Shown here piece after piece: positions 30,957 to 39,673 of a stretch of 43,015 nt of DNA. Position 1 is the stretch's first letter. The number at the start of each line of letters is the position of its first letter. Origin of the DNA: a virus; IMG/VR virus record IMGVR_UViG_3300042010_000261, positions 1-43,015 of that record; one strand, 5' to 3'. Made by a program: the position numbers and the translations under genes. Below the pieces are notes generated by a model, which was given only the letters and a program-made list of their open reading frames with translations, searched no databases and was not told the origin of the DNA.

Positions 30957-31096
30957 TCCGGGCGATACGCTTTCTCGGGCGGCACCTGCATTTTCCCATG
31001 ACGGAATACCTGGATATGCCGTTCAGCGTGTTTTCTGATTTTCTCACCGACGAAGTGGAGGCGGTAAACCGTGGCCGGACTAAGCCAGAATCTTAA
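30917..31096 (+). CDS. Frameshift extension E' of the tail assembly chaperone
   Basis: In the -1 frame relative to gpE, the sequence reads TERSLIRAIRFLGRHLHFPM then TEYLDMPFSVFSDFLTDEVE and ends after NRGRTKPES, a pattern typical of P2 E' and lambda GT T domains. It has no start of its own. The -1 frame is open from about 30858, so ribosomes can enter at any slip site in the last 33 codons of gpE. The best candidate is GTTTTTATG at 30917-30925. The coordinates given start there. Confidence 0.7.
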   Translation, partial: FYAPARGATERSLIRAIRFLGRHLHFPMTEYLDMPFSVFSDFLTDEVEAVNRGRTKPES

Positions 31097-32888
31097 GGCC
31101 GTCATTACGTTTGGCGGCAATATCGACAGCTCATGGAATCGTTCAGCGAACGGCCTGCAAAAGAGCCTGAAGGACGTCGGGAAGCAGTCAGAAAAACTGA
31201 CCAAAGACCAGGCGAAGCTGGCGGCGGAGATTAAACGCGCGAAACTTGCCGGGCAAAGCCTGGGCGACCTTAAACGGCGGTACAGTGATGTGTCCCGTGA
31301 AATCCGCAAAACGGAGGCCGAGCAGCAGAAGCTGAATCAGCAGATGCAGAAGGCCCAGCGACTGGCGGCGTTCAAGGGAGCCGGGAAAGGCCTATTTCGC
31401 CGGGGAATGGGGATCGCCGGTCAACTGGGGGGAATGATGGCCCCCGGGCTGGCCATCGGCGGCGGTGGGGTGATCGCCTCCGCACTGGGTACCCTCATCG
31501 CACCGGCGGCAACCAACGCAGAAACCGCCCGTCGTACAGGCGTGGCGAAAAGTTATGGTGTCGATGTCACCACGTTTGATGCCTGGGACACGCTCGCGAA
31601 ACAGTACGACATGAACGGGGAGAACATCGGCGATCTGTTTGAGGAGTATCTGCATAAATCGGGGGAGTACAAGCAAAACGGCAAGCAGGGTTCCCTGCAG
31701 GATGCGTTTGAAACACTGGGGTTTAAGGCGGGTGATTTTGCCGGACTCAGCGATATGGCGCAGTTTGAAAAAATAGTTGAGCGCGCGCTCAGCCTGAAGG
31801 ATGAGTCAAAAGCCTCATTCGCACTGGATTCGCTGTTTGGCGGCGAGGCCAGCAAGCTGCTGATGCTGCTGAAACAGTCCGGGAAAAGTTACCGCGACCT
31901 GATGGATGAGCAGCGCCGGTATAACCTCGTCACGAAAGAGGGGGCTGAAGGTGCGATGGTGGGCAACCGCGCCATTACCAATCTGCAGACCGTTTTTTCT
32001 TCTGCGCTGGCAGAAATCTCCGGCCAGCTCGGTAACGAACTGGCGCCGGATATCCGCCGTCTGACGGATGATATGGCGGAGTGGTTTAAAGGCGGCGGAA
32101 TCAAACGCATCGTCAGTTTCCTGCGTAATGATCTTTACCCCGGCGTGCTGACGTTCGGGCAGGGGATTGTGTTTGTCGGGAAAGTGGCCTACGCGCTGGC
32201 AAAAAAACTGTCTTGGTTGTTGCCGGATGAGCAAAGCGATCAGCGGGATGTGCTTAAGTCGCTGGCCATGACCGGCTCGGTCGATATCGCGCGCATGACG
32301 GCGCAGCGAAACGGTCAGGGGGAATGGTTCGAGCAACAACTGAAGGAAAAGCCTGGCCTGCCGGAGGATGTGAAAAAATCATACCGGGACACCCGTGGAT
32401 TTTTTCGCGACGACGAGGACACATTTAATTCCACCCTCGATAAGTACGTAACGCCGGAGTACAGCGGCACACTGTTTGGCTGGAACTCTTCCCTGCAGAA
32501 CAACCGTCAGCAACCCGGCACACAGCCGGGGGCCGCAGCAGGTTTCCGGGAGAATGGGCCGCTTTCAGCAACGTCATCTGACCCGTCGGCAGTACGTATC
32601 AATCTGGCCTGGTCTGACTCTGCAGTGATGGCCGGGCAGACGGGCCGGGAGCAGGGGCAGGCCGGGAAGGATTACTGGGACACATTATTGCAGCGCTTAG
32701 ATACTGCTGATAAACACCCCCCACAGCGACAGCTCACCGATAACCGTAAGTTTGAATACCGGTTTGAAATTTACGGTGCGCCGGGACAGGACGAACGGGC
32801 AATTGCTGATGAGGTGGGGGCAGTGACGAAAAGCAACCCGGCATTCACGGGGGACAGCAGTATGCTGGACGGAGGACAAATCTGGTGA
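31071..32888 (+). CDS. Tail tape measure protein
   Basis: A 605-residue protein starting with GTG (MAGLSQNLKAVITFGG). It has a coiled coil (about 30-110, QSEKLTKDQAKLAAEIKRAK ... EQQKLNQQMQKAQ), a hydrophobic Gly-rich segment (about 118-150, GGMMAPGLAIGGGGVIASA) and a long helical region. Length sets the tail length; 605 residues suggests a short tail compared with P2. The start lies inside the E' extension. The last 100 residues are less helical and contain FEYRFEIYGAPGQDERAI. Confidence 0.9.
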   Translation: MAGLSQNLKAVITFGGNIDSSWNRSANGLQKSLKDVGKQSEKLTKDQAKLAAEIKRAKLAGQSLGDLKRRYSDVSREIRKTEAEQQKLNQQMQKAQRLAAFKGAGKGLFRRGMGIAGQLGGMMAPGLAIGGGGVIASALGTLIAPAATNAETARRTGVAKSYGVDVTTFDAWDTLAKQYDMNGENIGDLFEEYLHKSGEYKQNGKQGSLQDAFETLGFKAGDFAGLSDMAQFEKIVERALSLKDESKASFALDSLFGGEASKLLMLLKQSGKSYRDLMDEQRRYNLVTKEGAEGAMVGNRAITNLQTVFSSALAEISGQLGNELAPDIRRLTDDMAEWFKGGGIKRIVSFLRNDLYPGVLTFGQGIVFVGKVAYALAKKLSWLLPDEQSDQRDVLKSLAMTGSVDIARMTAQRNGQGEWFEQQLKEKPGLPEDVKKSYRDTRGFFRDDEDTFNSTLDKYVTPEYSGTLFGWNSSLQNNRQQPGTQPGAAAGFRENGPLSATSSDPSAVRINLAWSDSAVMAGQTGREQGQAGKDYWDTLLQRLDTADKHPPQRQLTDNRKFEYRFEIYGAPGQDERAIADEVGAVTKSNPAFTGDSSMLDGGQIW

Positions 32889-33355
32889 GTGAAATCATTC
32901 CTGTCTTTGAAGACTTCGGGCAATCCCGTACCAGCGCTGTTCGCGGTGCGCAGGCCGCCAGGGTGATGATGATGCTGGGGGATTTTGCGTTTTCCATCGA
33001 TACCACGGCTTACAACCAGCTGACCCGCGAGGCAAGCTGGCGCTGGAGCGAGCAGGAGCGGATCGGCAAACAGGATTTACTGCAGTATACCGGCAAGCCG
33101 GGGCGAACCGTCCGGCTTGAGGGGGAATCGCATGCTTTCTTCCGTAAGGGGGTGGATGCCGTTAACGATCTCTACGACCTCGCCGATCAGAACAAGCCCC
33201 TGCAACTGGTCAGCGGCGAAGGGGATGTGCTGGGCTGGTGGGTGGTGATCGACTTCTCCGATACGACAAGCAGGTTTCTGCCTGGCGGCGGCCACCGAAA
33301 CAAAAACTGGACGATGACGCTGAAACATTATGCCGACGACATATCAAACCCGTGA
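32885..33355 (+). CDS. Tail protein gpU
   Basis: A 156-residue protein with GTG start overlapping the tape measure stop. FSIDTTAYNQLTREASWRWS, GRTVRLEGESHAFFRKG, WWVVIDFSDTTSRFLPGGGH and WTMTLKHYADD are characteristic of P2 gpU. It acts in tail or baseplate-hub assembly. The reverse order of genes U-X-D is the same as in P2. Confidence 0.92.
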   Translation: MSEIIPVFEDFGQSRTSAVRGAQAARVMMMLGDFAFSIDTTAYNQLTREASWRWSEQERIGKQDLLQYTGKPGRTVRLEGESHAFFRKGVDAVNDLYDLADQNKPLQLVSGEGDVLGWWVVIDFSDTTSRFLPGGGHRNKNWTMTLKHYADDISNP

Positions 33356-33545
33356 CGGAGATGTGCTGGATGCAGTCTGCGCGGTGCATTACGGCACGGA
33401 AAACCTTTCATATAGTGTGACGCAGGTGCTTGAAGCGAATCCGGGGCTGGCAGACATCGGTGCTGTTTATCCGTCAGGTCTCTTTATCACCCTGCCTGAT
33501 CTGGCACCGCCGGTACAGGAGTCCGCTTTCAGCCTGTGGGATTAA
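33330..33545 (+). CDS. Tail protein gpX (LysM-like)
   Basis: A 71-residue protein, MPTTYQTRDGDVLDAVCAVH then YSVTQVLEANPGLADIG and VYPSGLFITLPDL. The LysM-like fold of P2 gpX. It overlaps gpU by 26 bases and is followed by gpD; it is probably a small baseplate hub component. Confidence 0.9.
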   Translation: MPTTYQTRDGDVLDAVCAVHYGTENLSYSVTQVLEANPGLADIGAVYPSGLFITLPDLAPPVQESAFSLWD

Positions 33546-33546
33546 T

Positions 33547-34665
33547 ATGACTGAACAGATTGTTAAACCGGAATACGCGCCGGCGTTCAGCGTCAGCGCC
33601 GAGGGAAAGGATATCACCCGCGCGCTGCAGCAGAGCCTGGCAGAGATGACGCTGACCGACTACGGAGGTGCCACTGCAAAAGCAGATGAACTGAAAATTA
33701 CGCTGCTGTCGGAAACGCTCCCTTTACCGACAAAGGGAGCACGGTTACGCGTGGCGCTGGGTTTTAACGACCAGCTGGTGGATAAGGGCTGGTTTGTGGT
33801 GTCTGGCGTGGGCAGCAGTGGCCCGCCACGTCGTATCGAGATTTATGCCACTGCCGCGCCCATGAATGCACAGAAACAGCCTGGCGATGTGCTCAGCCAG
33901 AAAACACGCAGCTGGGATAACCTGCGACTTGCGGATCTGGTCAAAACCGTGGCCACCGAAAACGGTCTGGTCCCGAAAGTGGCTGCAGAGCTTGCCGATA
34001 TCCACATTGACCATGTTGATCAGGTTGCAGAATCCGACGCGAACCTGCTGACCCGCCTTGCCCGAACGTGGAACGCTGTCAGCAAACCCTCAGGTGGTTA
34101 CTGGCTTTTTTTGCGCCAGGGTGCCACCGCGAAAGCCTCCGGAGAGCAGACCGGCGCTCTGGTTATCACACCACAACAGGTATCAAACTGGTCATACAAC
34201 GAAGGCGAACGGGGGAGTTCGACAGGAAAGGCCACCGGCAGTGGCGGCAAGTCCTCGGGTAAAATTGGCGTTCGGTATTACGATGAGGCTGACGGAAAGA
34301 CCAAAACCACCACGGTCGATCATGACGGTCCCTCAATGGCGAACCCGTATACCCAGCCCGCAAAGGGCACTGCTGACCAGCAGGCAAAATCGAAAAAAAC
34401 GCAGGCCCGTCGCAATGAGCAAAAAATGACAGTCACCGGCCCCTGCCGACCTGAACATGTTCCTCTTACGGCAGAATCCGGCGTATCTACGTCTGGTTTT
34501 GGCGAGCGGGAAGATCGTGCCTGGGTGGTGGAATCGCTGGTGTATTCCCTGACGCCTGCCGGCTTCAGCTATACGTACAACCTGGTGGTTGATATTCGCA
34601 AGCCTGCAAAATCCTCAAAAAAATCCGGCAGCAAGGATAAAACTGGCCCGGATTATTTCGGTTAA
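33547..34665 (+). CDS. Baseplate hub protein gpD
   Basis: A 372-residue protein starting MTEQIVKPEYAPAFSVSAEG. P2 gpD features: KDITRALQQSLAEMTLTDY, DKGWFVVSGVGSSGPPRRIE, YATAAPMNAQKQPGDVLSQK and HVDQVAESDANLLTRLA. A Gly/Ser/Lys-rich linker (about 225-300) separates this from a C-terminal domain (SGVSTSGFGEREDRAWVVES). It is the hub on which the spike sits and resembles T4 gp27. The start is one base after the gpX stop region; the upstream in-frame start overlaps gpX. Confidence 0.92.
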   Translation: MTEQIVKPEYAPAFSVSAEGKDITRALQQSLAEMTLTDYGGATAKADELKITLLSETLPLPTKGARLRVALGFNDQLVDKGWFVVSGVGSSGPPRRIEIYATAAPMNAQKQPGDVLSQKTRSWDNLRLADLVKTVATENGLVPKVAAELADIHIDHVDQVAESDANLLTRLARTWNAVSKPSGGYWLFLRQGATAKASGEQTGALVITPQQVSNWSYNEGERGSSTGKATGSGGKSSGKIGVRYYDEADGKTKTTTVDHDGPSMANPYTQPAKGTADQQAKSKKTQARRNEQKMTVTGPCRPEHVPLTAESGVSTSGFGEREDRAWVVESLVYSLTPAGFSYTYNLVVDIRKPAKSSKKSGSKDKTGPDYFG

Positions 34666-34703
34666 CTCTCCGCCACCTGGCGATCCTCATACGGAAAAAC
34701 ATT

Positions 34704-35057
34704 ATGAACGGTGTAAACAGCCGGACCGGTAAACGCCTGTCCGGCAGCGATCATTTGCGCCAGTCCGTCAGCGACATCCTCTCCACCCCCGTTGGCAGCC
34801 GCGTGCTGGTTCGTGATTACGGCAGTGATTTGTTTTCGCTGGTAGACAATCCACGGGACGATCTGACTCGTCTGCGCATTATCGCGGCGACCGCCTCAGC
34901 GCTGGCGCGCTGGGAACCCCGCCTGAAAGTCACGCGCGTGGTCGTCTCTTTCCCGGCTGATGAAACGGGCTGTGTCGTGGATATCGAGGGGATTAACAAA
35001 GAGAACAATCTTTCAGTCACCACCGGAGGCATACCGATTTATGGCAAGCAGCTATGA
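34704..35057 (+). CDS. Baseplate wedge gpW (gp25-like)
   Basis: A 117-residue protein with SDHLRQSVSDILSTPVGSRV and LVRDYGSDLFSLVDNP, the signature of the P2 gpW/T4 gp25 family that contacts the first sheath ring and triggers contraction. It overlaps gpJ. Not to be confused with the lambda gpW connector encoded at 22 kb. Confidence 0.94.
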   Translation: MNGVNSRTGKRLSGSDHLRQSVSDILSTPVGSRVLVRDYGSDLFSLVDNPRDDLTRLRIIAATASALARWEPRLKVTRVVVSFPADETGCVVDIEGINKENNLSVTTGGIPIYGKQL

Positions 35058-35955
35058 AGTAATTAACCTGTCCGCCCTGGATGTACCGGATGCGATTGTG
35101 GTACCGGATGCGGCCGACATTTTTACCCGATGGCTGGCACGTCTGCGCGAACTGGATCCGGAATTTGATGCGCTGGTGGAGTCAGACCCGGCGTATAAAC
35201 AGGGCGAAATTAACGCCTACCAGCTCACCCTGGCGTTTCAGCGCGTCAATGATGCGGTACGCGCTGTTTTCCTTGCTAGCGCCAGAGGCACCGATCTTGA
35301 CCAGATTGGTGCGGGTTTTAATGTTTCCCGTCTGGTGATAAATCCCGGCGATCCGGATGCCGTGCCACCCGTCGATCCTGTCTATGAAGACGATGATGCT
35401 TTCCGTGAGAGGATCCAGCTTTCGTGGGCGCAGCTGAATACGGCAGGTGCCCGCAACGCATACCGCTTTCATGCCAAATCCGCGGATAACGATGTGCTGG
35501 ATGCGGATGCCTATGGCCCGGAAACGCACAACCGCCCGGGTGAAGTGGATGTCTATGTCCTGTCGCGAACCGGTAATGGTGAGGCCAGCCCCGGCCTGAC
35601 GGAAAAGGTGATGAGCGAACTAAGCGCCGATGAGGTCAGGCCTCTGACTGATTATGTCAGTGTCAAAAGCGCCACCATTGTCAGCTATGCGGTAACAGCT
35701 GAACTGGACATACCCGACGGACCGGATGCGCAGACGGTGCTGGAGAATGCCATCAGCACGCTGACCAGCTACACCCGGCTTTCGCATCGCATAAACGGCC
35801 TCGTGCCGCTTTCCGCGATTTACGCTGCACTCCAGCAGCCCGGCGTCTCCAGAGTCAGGCTGATAAGTCCGGTCGCAGATCTGGAGGCGGCCGCGGGGCA
35901 GGCTCCCTGGTGCAGTGCGATAAACGTCACCCGCAAAGGAGGCTCCGGTGGATAA
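35041..35955 (+). CDS. Baseplate wedge gpJ
   Basis: A 304-residue protein starting MASSYEVINLSALDVPDAIV. It matches the P2 gpJ/Mu gp47 family: FDALVESDPAYKQGEINAYQ, LASARGTDLDQIGAGFNVSR, GARNAYRFHAKSADNDVLDA and YGPETHNRPGEVDVYVLSRT. With gpW and gpI it forms the wedge of the baseplate. The start is inside gpW in another frame. Confidence 0.93.
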   Translation: MASSYEVINLSALDVPDAIVVPDAADIFTRWLARLRELDPEFDALVESDPAYKQGEINAYQLTLAFQRVNDAVRAVFLASARGTDLDQIGAGFNVSRLVINPGDPDAVPPVDPVYEDDDAFRERIQLSWAQLNTAGARNAYRFHAKSADNDVLDADAYGPETHNRPGEVDVYVLSRTGNGEASPGLTEKVMSELSADEVRPLTDYVSVKSATIVSYAVTAELDIPDGPDAQTVLENAISTLTSYTRLSHRINGLVPLSAIYAALQQPGVSRVRLISPVADLEAAAGQAPWCSAINVTRKGGSGG

Positions 35956-36499
35956 ATTTCGCTCCCTGCTACCACCCTCCGCCATTCAGCCGGAGCGGGC
36001 ACAGGAGCAGGCCAGTTCGGAGCAGATCACAGCGCTGGATACGGGCATGGTGCGTAAGGTGAAAGACCCCGATACCTGCCCGGCGCATTTGTTGCCCTGG
36101 CTTGCCTGGGAATTTGCGGTTGATTCCTGGGAAGACGCCTGGACTGAGGCTGAAAAGCGGCAGGTGATTAAGGATGCCGCCTATGTTCATCAGCATCGCG
36201 GTACTGCCGGCGCCGTCAGGCGGTCACTGAGCGCTGTCAGTCTCCCGACGACCGTGGTGGAGTGGTGGGAGGATCAGCCGCGTAAGGCTCCCTATACCTT
36301 CCGCGTTGAGGTTTACAGCCTCCAGGAAGTAGATGACGCGCTGTATCAGCGTATACGGCGGCAGGTCGATAAGGCGAAGAACCTGAGGAGTCTGTTGACC
36401 TCCATTGACGTGATTGCCGACCTGGGCACAAAGGGAACTTATTATACCGGCGGTGCTGTTACCGCCTGGATTGATGTCGATATTGAGGCAGGAGTTTAG
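35948..36499 (+). CDS. Baseplate/tail fibre attachment protein gpI
   Basis: A 183-residue protein with GTG start (MDKFRSLLPPSAIQPERAQE). LPWLAWEFAVDSWEDAWTEA, KRQVIKDAAYVHQHRGTAGA and VRRSLSAVSLPTTVVEWW are typical of the P2 gpI family. It anchors the tail fibre to the baseplate wedge. It overlaps gpJ by eight bases and the fibre follows by two bases. Confidence 0.92.
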   Translation: MDKFRSLLPPSAIQPERAQEQASSEQITALDTGMVRKVKDPDTCPAHLLPWLAWEFAVDSWEDAWTEAEKRQVIKDAAYVHQHRGTAGAVRRSLSAVSLPTTVVEWWEDQPRKAPYTFRVEVYSLQEVDDALYQRIRRQVDKAKNLRSLLTSIDVIADLGTKGTYYTGGAVTAWIDVDIEAGV

Positions 36500-36501
36500 C
36501 C

Positions 36502-38235
36502 ATGACTGATAAATATTACAGTATTCTGACCAACAGAGGTAAAGAGCTGGAGGCGCAGTCTTCTGCGACCGGGAAACCCGTCATTATTAAAGATTTTGTG
36601 GTGGGTGACGGTAATGGGCAGCCCGTTACGCCTGATCCGGCAAAAACAACCCTGAACCACGAAGTGTATCGGGCGGGGATTTCAGCGTTGCAGGTCTCAC
36701 CGGACCAGGCGAATCAGTTTATTGCGCAGCTGGTACTGCCTCCCGATGTTGGGGGCTTTGTTGTTCGTGAGGTCGGGCTGTTAACCGATGCCGGCGAACT
36801 GTATGCCGTGGCGAACTGTGCAGCAATTGAGAAGCCAGTAAGTGGCATCAGTGTAACGCTCCAGTTTCGCCTCGCCGTTTCAGAAACGGCGGATATTGAG
36901 CTTAAGGTGGCTACCGGGGACGGCCTGTTCCTTCGCCAGGATGCAAACCTGCGCGATGTGAAGGATGCCAGTGAATCCCGGAAAAATATTGGGCTGAAAG
37001 GTGCCGCTGTACTGGATGTTGGTACAACGGCGAATACAGTCGCCGCCGGGGATGACCATCGTATCGTTAATGCCCTGCAGAAAGAAAATAATCTTTCTGA
37101 TGTTCAGGATAAGGCGTTAGCCAGAGAACATTTAGAACTCAGGGCGGCGGCTGTCAGGGATGTTGCTGACAATGCAGCGGGTGCGCTCGTGCCGGTTGGT
37201 TATAAAGGGAACTTTAGTTCCGACTCAAATCATGGTGCGATTGATTTTGCGACTTACCCCTTTGTCGTCGGTGAATCACTGTTTATAGATACCCATGGAT
37301 GTACCAACACCCCGCCATTCCTGACGCAGGATTTTTACTATATCGATGTCGTATGTGCTACCGGCCCCGCTCAGGGGGGAAGGGTAAACCGGCCGTTAGC
37401 CCAGTTCGTGAGTTACACGAATTCGAAGTTGATCCTCGCCATTCGTGAGGATGATGGCAACAATATCGGCTGGCGGTATTTCAGGGCGGTGCAATACGAT
37501 ACTGATAATAATACTGTTACCATCCCTGGGGCGCTTAAGGCTGTCAATGGAGGTACAGAGCTTTCACAAAATGCGATAAATATTCGAGGTGCAGGTAATA
37601 AACACCTCTGGTTTTTCAATACTGCTGGCGCAGAGATGGGGCTTGTTTACGCCTCCGACGATAAAGTTCTGCATCTACGTGCAGGAACGGGGCCGTCAGT
37701 CGATGTTCAGTCAAATGGGAATGTAATAGCCCCAAATTATCTTGAGGCCAAGGATGATATTCATTCAGGGCGAAACATCAGCAGCACTGGATTAATTCAG
37801 GCTGGGACTGGAGTGTACGACACACCAGGAGTACGGGTGTACTCGCCCAATAACCCACCGCCACAACAGGATTTAAGCCCTTATGCAAAAAGAGACGCTA
37901 TTACATTCGTAGGGCTTGAAGCTAATAATCCTACTGCTCCATATATGCGACAAGAATCTTCTGGGGCAATTGTTTATCTTGCTCAAAGAGACTGGGTAAA
38001 TGGTAATTTTGCAACGCAAGCATGGACTTCGTCTAATTTTATTACAGAAACAGGTTTAGGTGCGCAGGGATCAGGCGTTCTCCCCGGCGGGGGTACCTTT
38101 ATAGTACCTAACGGGTGCGTAATGACAGGTTGGTACACAGAAGGAAACACCCCTGGCGGAGATACAATATTTTATCGTCAGTTGATGAAATACATACCTT
38201 CCGTTGGTTGGGTTGGATGTGGGAACATAGCATAA
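36502..38235 (+). CDS. Tail fibre protein
   Basis: A 577-residue receptor-binding fibre. The N-terminal ITNRGKELEAQ-like start (YYSILTNRGKELEAQSSATG) and FVVREVGLLTDAGELYAVAN belong to the DUF3751-type baseplate-binding domain. A repeat shaft follows (VKDASESRKNIGLKGAAVLD, LSDVQDKALAREHLELRAAA). The distal half has DLSPYAKRDAITFVGLEANN and a glycine-rich tip (GSGVLPGGGTFIVPNG) ending VGWVGCGNIA. The coding sequence becomes more AT-rich toward the 3' end, consistent with exchange of the tip between phages. The fibre-assembly gene overlaps its stop. Confidence 0.92.
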   Translation: MTDKYYSILTNRGKELEAQSSATGKPVIIKDFVVGDGNGQPVTPDPAKTTLNHEVYRAGISALQVSPDQANQFIAQLVLPPDVGGFVVREVGLLTDAGELYAVANCAAIEKPVSGISVTLQFRLAVSETADIELKVATGDGLFLRQDANLRDVKDASESRKNIGLKGAAVLDVGTTANTVAAGDDHRIVNALQKENNLSDVQDKALAREHLELRAAAVRDVADNAAGALVPVGYKGNFSSDSNHGAIDFATYPFVVGESLFIDTHGCTNTPPFLTQDFYYIDVVCATGPAQGGRVNRPLAQFVSYTNSKLILAIREDDGNNIGWRYFRAVQYDTDNNTVTIPGALKAVNGGTELSQNAINIRGAGNKHLWFFNTAGAEMGLVYASDDKVLHLRAGTGPSVDVQSNGNVIAPNYLEAKDDIHSGRNISSTGLIQAGTGVYDTPGVRVYSPNNPPPQQDLSPYAKRDAITFVGLEANNPTAPYMRQESSGAIVYLAQRDWVNGNFATQAWTSSNFITETGLGAQGSGVLPGGGTFIVPNGCVMTGWYTEGNTPGGDTIFYRQLMKYIPSVGWVGCGNIA

Positions 38236-38744
38236 TGATAACTTTCAAAAAATTCTCTATTTACTCACCGGACTACATATTATTTGATGCCATTTACCTC
38301 CAGTCGGAAGATGGACTTGATTGGTATTATCATAGAACTCGCTTTCAGGATGATAGTTTTAAAATTTGCTTCGATGACCAAGGGGTCATAAGAATGTTCG
38401 GGCAAGATGCACAGCTTCTATGGCCTGATGGATTATCTGTAGTAGAGGTATCAGTAGATGAGGTGCCGTCTGGGCTGGATGGGGCAGGGAACTGGCAGTT
38501 CATCGACGGGAAAATCGTTCCGAGGAGGTATACCGAAAACGAGTTAAAAGAAATTTTTAACTCCAAAAGAAGTAAACTGCTTTTAGATACATCATCAGTA
38601 ATTGATCCTCTTAATGATGCTGTAGAGTTAAATATCGCAACGGAAAAAGAAATTGATTCATTGGTGGAATGGAAAGAGTATCGAGTTAAATTGATGCGGT
38701 TGAACTTTGGGGATAACTGGCCTGAGGAGCCAGCGAAACTTTAA
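38235..38744 (+). CDS. tfa: Tail fibre assembly protein (Tfa-like)
   Basis: A 169-residue protein starting MITFKKFSIYSPDYILFDAI at an ATG overlapping the fibre stop (TAATG). The middle has VSVDEVPSGLDGAGNWQFID and the C-terminal part LVEWKEYRVKLMRLNFGDNW, the Caudo_TAP signature for chaperones that fold the fibre tip. AT-rich like the 3' end of the fibre gene, so the two were probably acquired together. Confidence 0.9.
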   Translation: MITFKKFSIYSPDYILFDAIYLQSEDGLDWYYHRTRFQDDSFKICFDDQGVIRMFGQDAQLLWPDGLSVVEVSVDEVPSGLDGAGNWQFIDGKIVPRRYTENELKEIFNSKRSKLLLDTSSVIDPLNDAVELNIATEKEIDSLVEWKEYRVKLMRLNFGDNWPEEPAKL

Positions 38745-38760
38745 GATGGTTGGAAAACCC

Positions 38761-39333
38761 TCAGGCTGATAAATCATGTTCTTTGAAATGGATTTCATTT
38801 GTTTTTTTGGTGTAAACGATACAATTATTCGGGATGTCTTTGTTGATAAAGCTCATCGCGCCGATGTCAACATTGCTACCAATCACTATAGAATTTGCAA
38901 TAATACAACTACCGGCCCCCACACTTACGTTGTCACCTATCAAAATGCTTGGCTTTCCGGAGTCAAGCATTTTTCCACCACCGATTCCAATTGTGGAGTT
39001 TTGTCTAATTCTAAAATTTGAGCCTATACAGCTGCTACCGTTGATAACTATTCCATTAAAGTGACTGATAATCAATCCTGGGCCAATTGAGGCTCCGAGT
39101 TGAATTTCGCAACCGTATTTAATGGTCAGCCTTCTATTTATTTTGCGTGCGAATTTTTTACTAATATTAGCTTTATAAAGATAAGATGAAATTCGCCACC
39201 AAAAGTTAAAACGTCTTTCAGGACATTTAAAAGCTTTATGAACAGCGCGAGTCCAAGTAAATGGTTTTTTACTTTTCATTACTTCCGTCTGTAAACATTC
39301 ATGCAAGTGGCGTTTTAACTCTTTTTTATTCAT
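38761..39333 (-). CDS. Hexapeptide-repeat acetyltransferase (CysE/WcaB-like)
   Basis: A 190-residue enzyme, leftward. The C-terminal left-handed beta-helix is visible: EIQLGASIGPGLIISHFNGI, VINGSSCIGSNFRIRQNSTI, GIGGGKMLDSGKPSILIGDN and VSVGAGSCIIANSIVIGSNV. The His in ISHFNGI is the likely catalytic base of serine acetyltransferase-like enzymes. The N-terminal 90 residues are basic and helical. I chose the ATG giving MNKKELKRHLHE; a GTG 11 codons earlier is possible. The gene is AT-rich, opposite to the tail operon and just past the fibre genes, a place where lysogenic-conversion genes are found. Substrate unknown; a surface sugar is plausible. Confidence 0.85.
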   Translation of the reverse strand: MNKKELKRHLHECLQTEVMKSKKPFTWTRAVHKAFKCPERRFNFWWRISSYLYKANISKKFARKINRRLTIKYGCEIQLGASIGPGLIISHFNGIVINGSSCIGSNFRIRQNSTIGIGGGKMLDSGKPSILIGDNVSVGAGSCIIANSIVIGSNVDIGAMSFINKDIPNNCIVYTKKTNEIHFKEHDLSA

Positions 39334-39366
39334 CCTAAAATTTGCACCTATCTCTAGTATTATCAC

Positions 39367-39638
39367 TAGCCACTTCGCTAGTTTACTTCGCTCAATGCTA
39401 ACTGAGCAGCCACGCCATGTGCAATAGCGGGCTGCTGTTTCTGACTAATGTTAACTAGCGCGCTATGCCGTTCATTCCTGTAACATGCAACGTCGGCGTA
39501 ATTTTGTTCTCTTGAATCTACCATTGAATAATTTACAAAATCAATAATTCTAACCGTCACAGAAACTTAGAAACGAAGCGGCGAAGTTTTAGACAGCCAT
39601 AGGGGATCTGGCGTATTGCGCACCCTCAAAAAGAAAAC
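39367..39638. other. Non-coding stretch before umuDC
   Basis: About 270 bases without a supported gene. A short tandem pattern ACTTCGCTAG-TTT-ACTTCGCTC occurs at about 39371-39392. A leftward 60-residue frame exists but has no convincing start and no recognised family, so it is not called. The LexA box of umuD ends the stretch. Confidence 0.4.
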
Positions 39639-39658
39639 TACTGTATATAAAAACAGTA
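39639..39658 (+). promoter_or_regulatory. LexA box upstream of umuD
   Basis: TACTGTATATAAAAACAGTA carries CTGT-N8-ACAG and is close to the E. coli umuD operator. It lies 15 bases before the umuD ATG. Confidence 0.93.
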
Positions 39659-39673
39659 TTCGAGGTATGCGTA

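Noticed and set aside
39378-39560. Leftward 60-residue frame between the acetyltransferase and umuD
   Set aside because: No good start site and no recognised family; mentioned only as part of the intergenic description.
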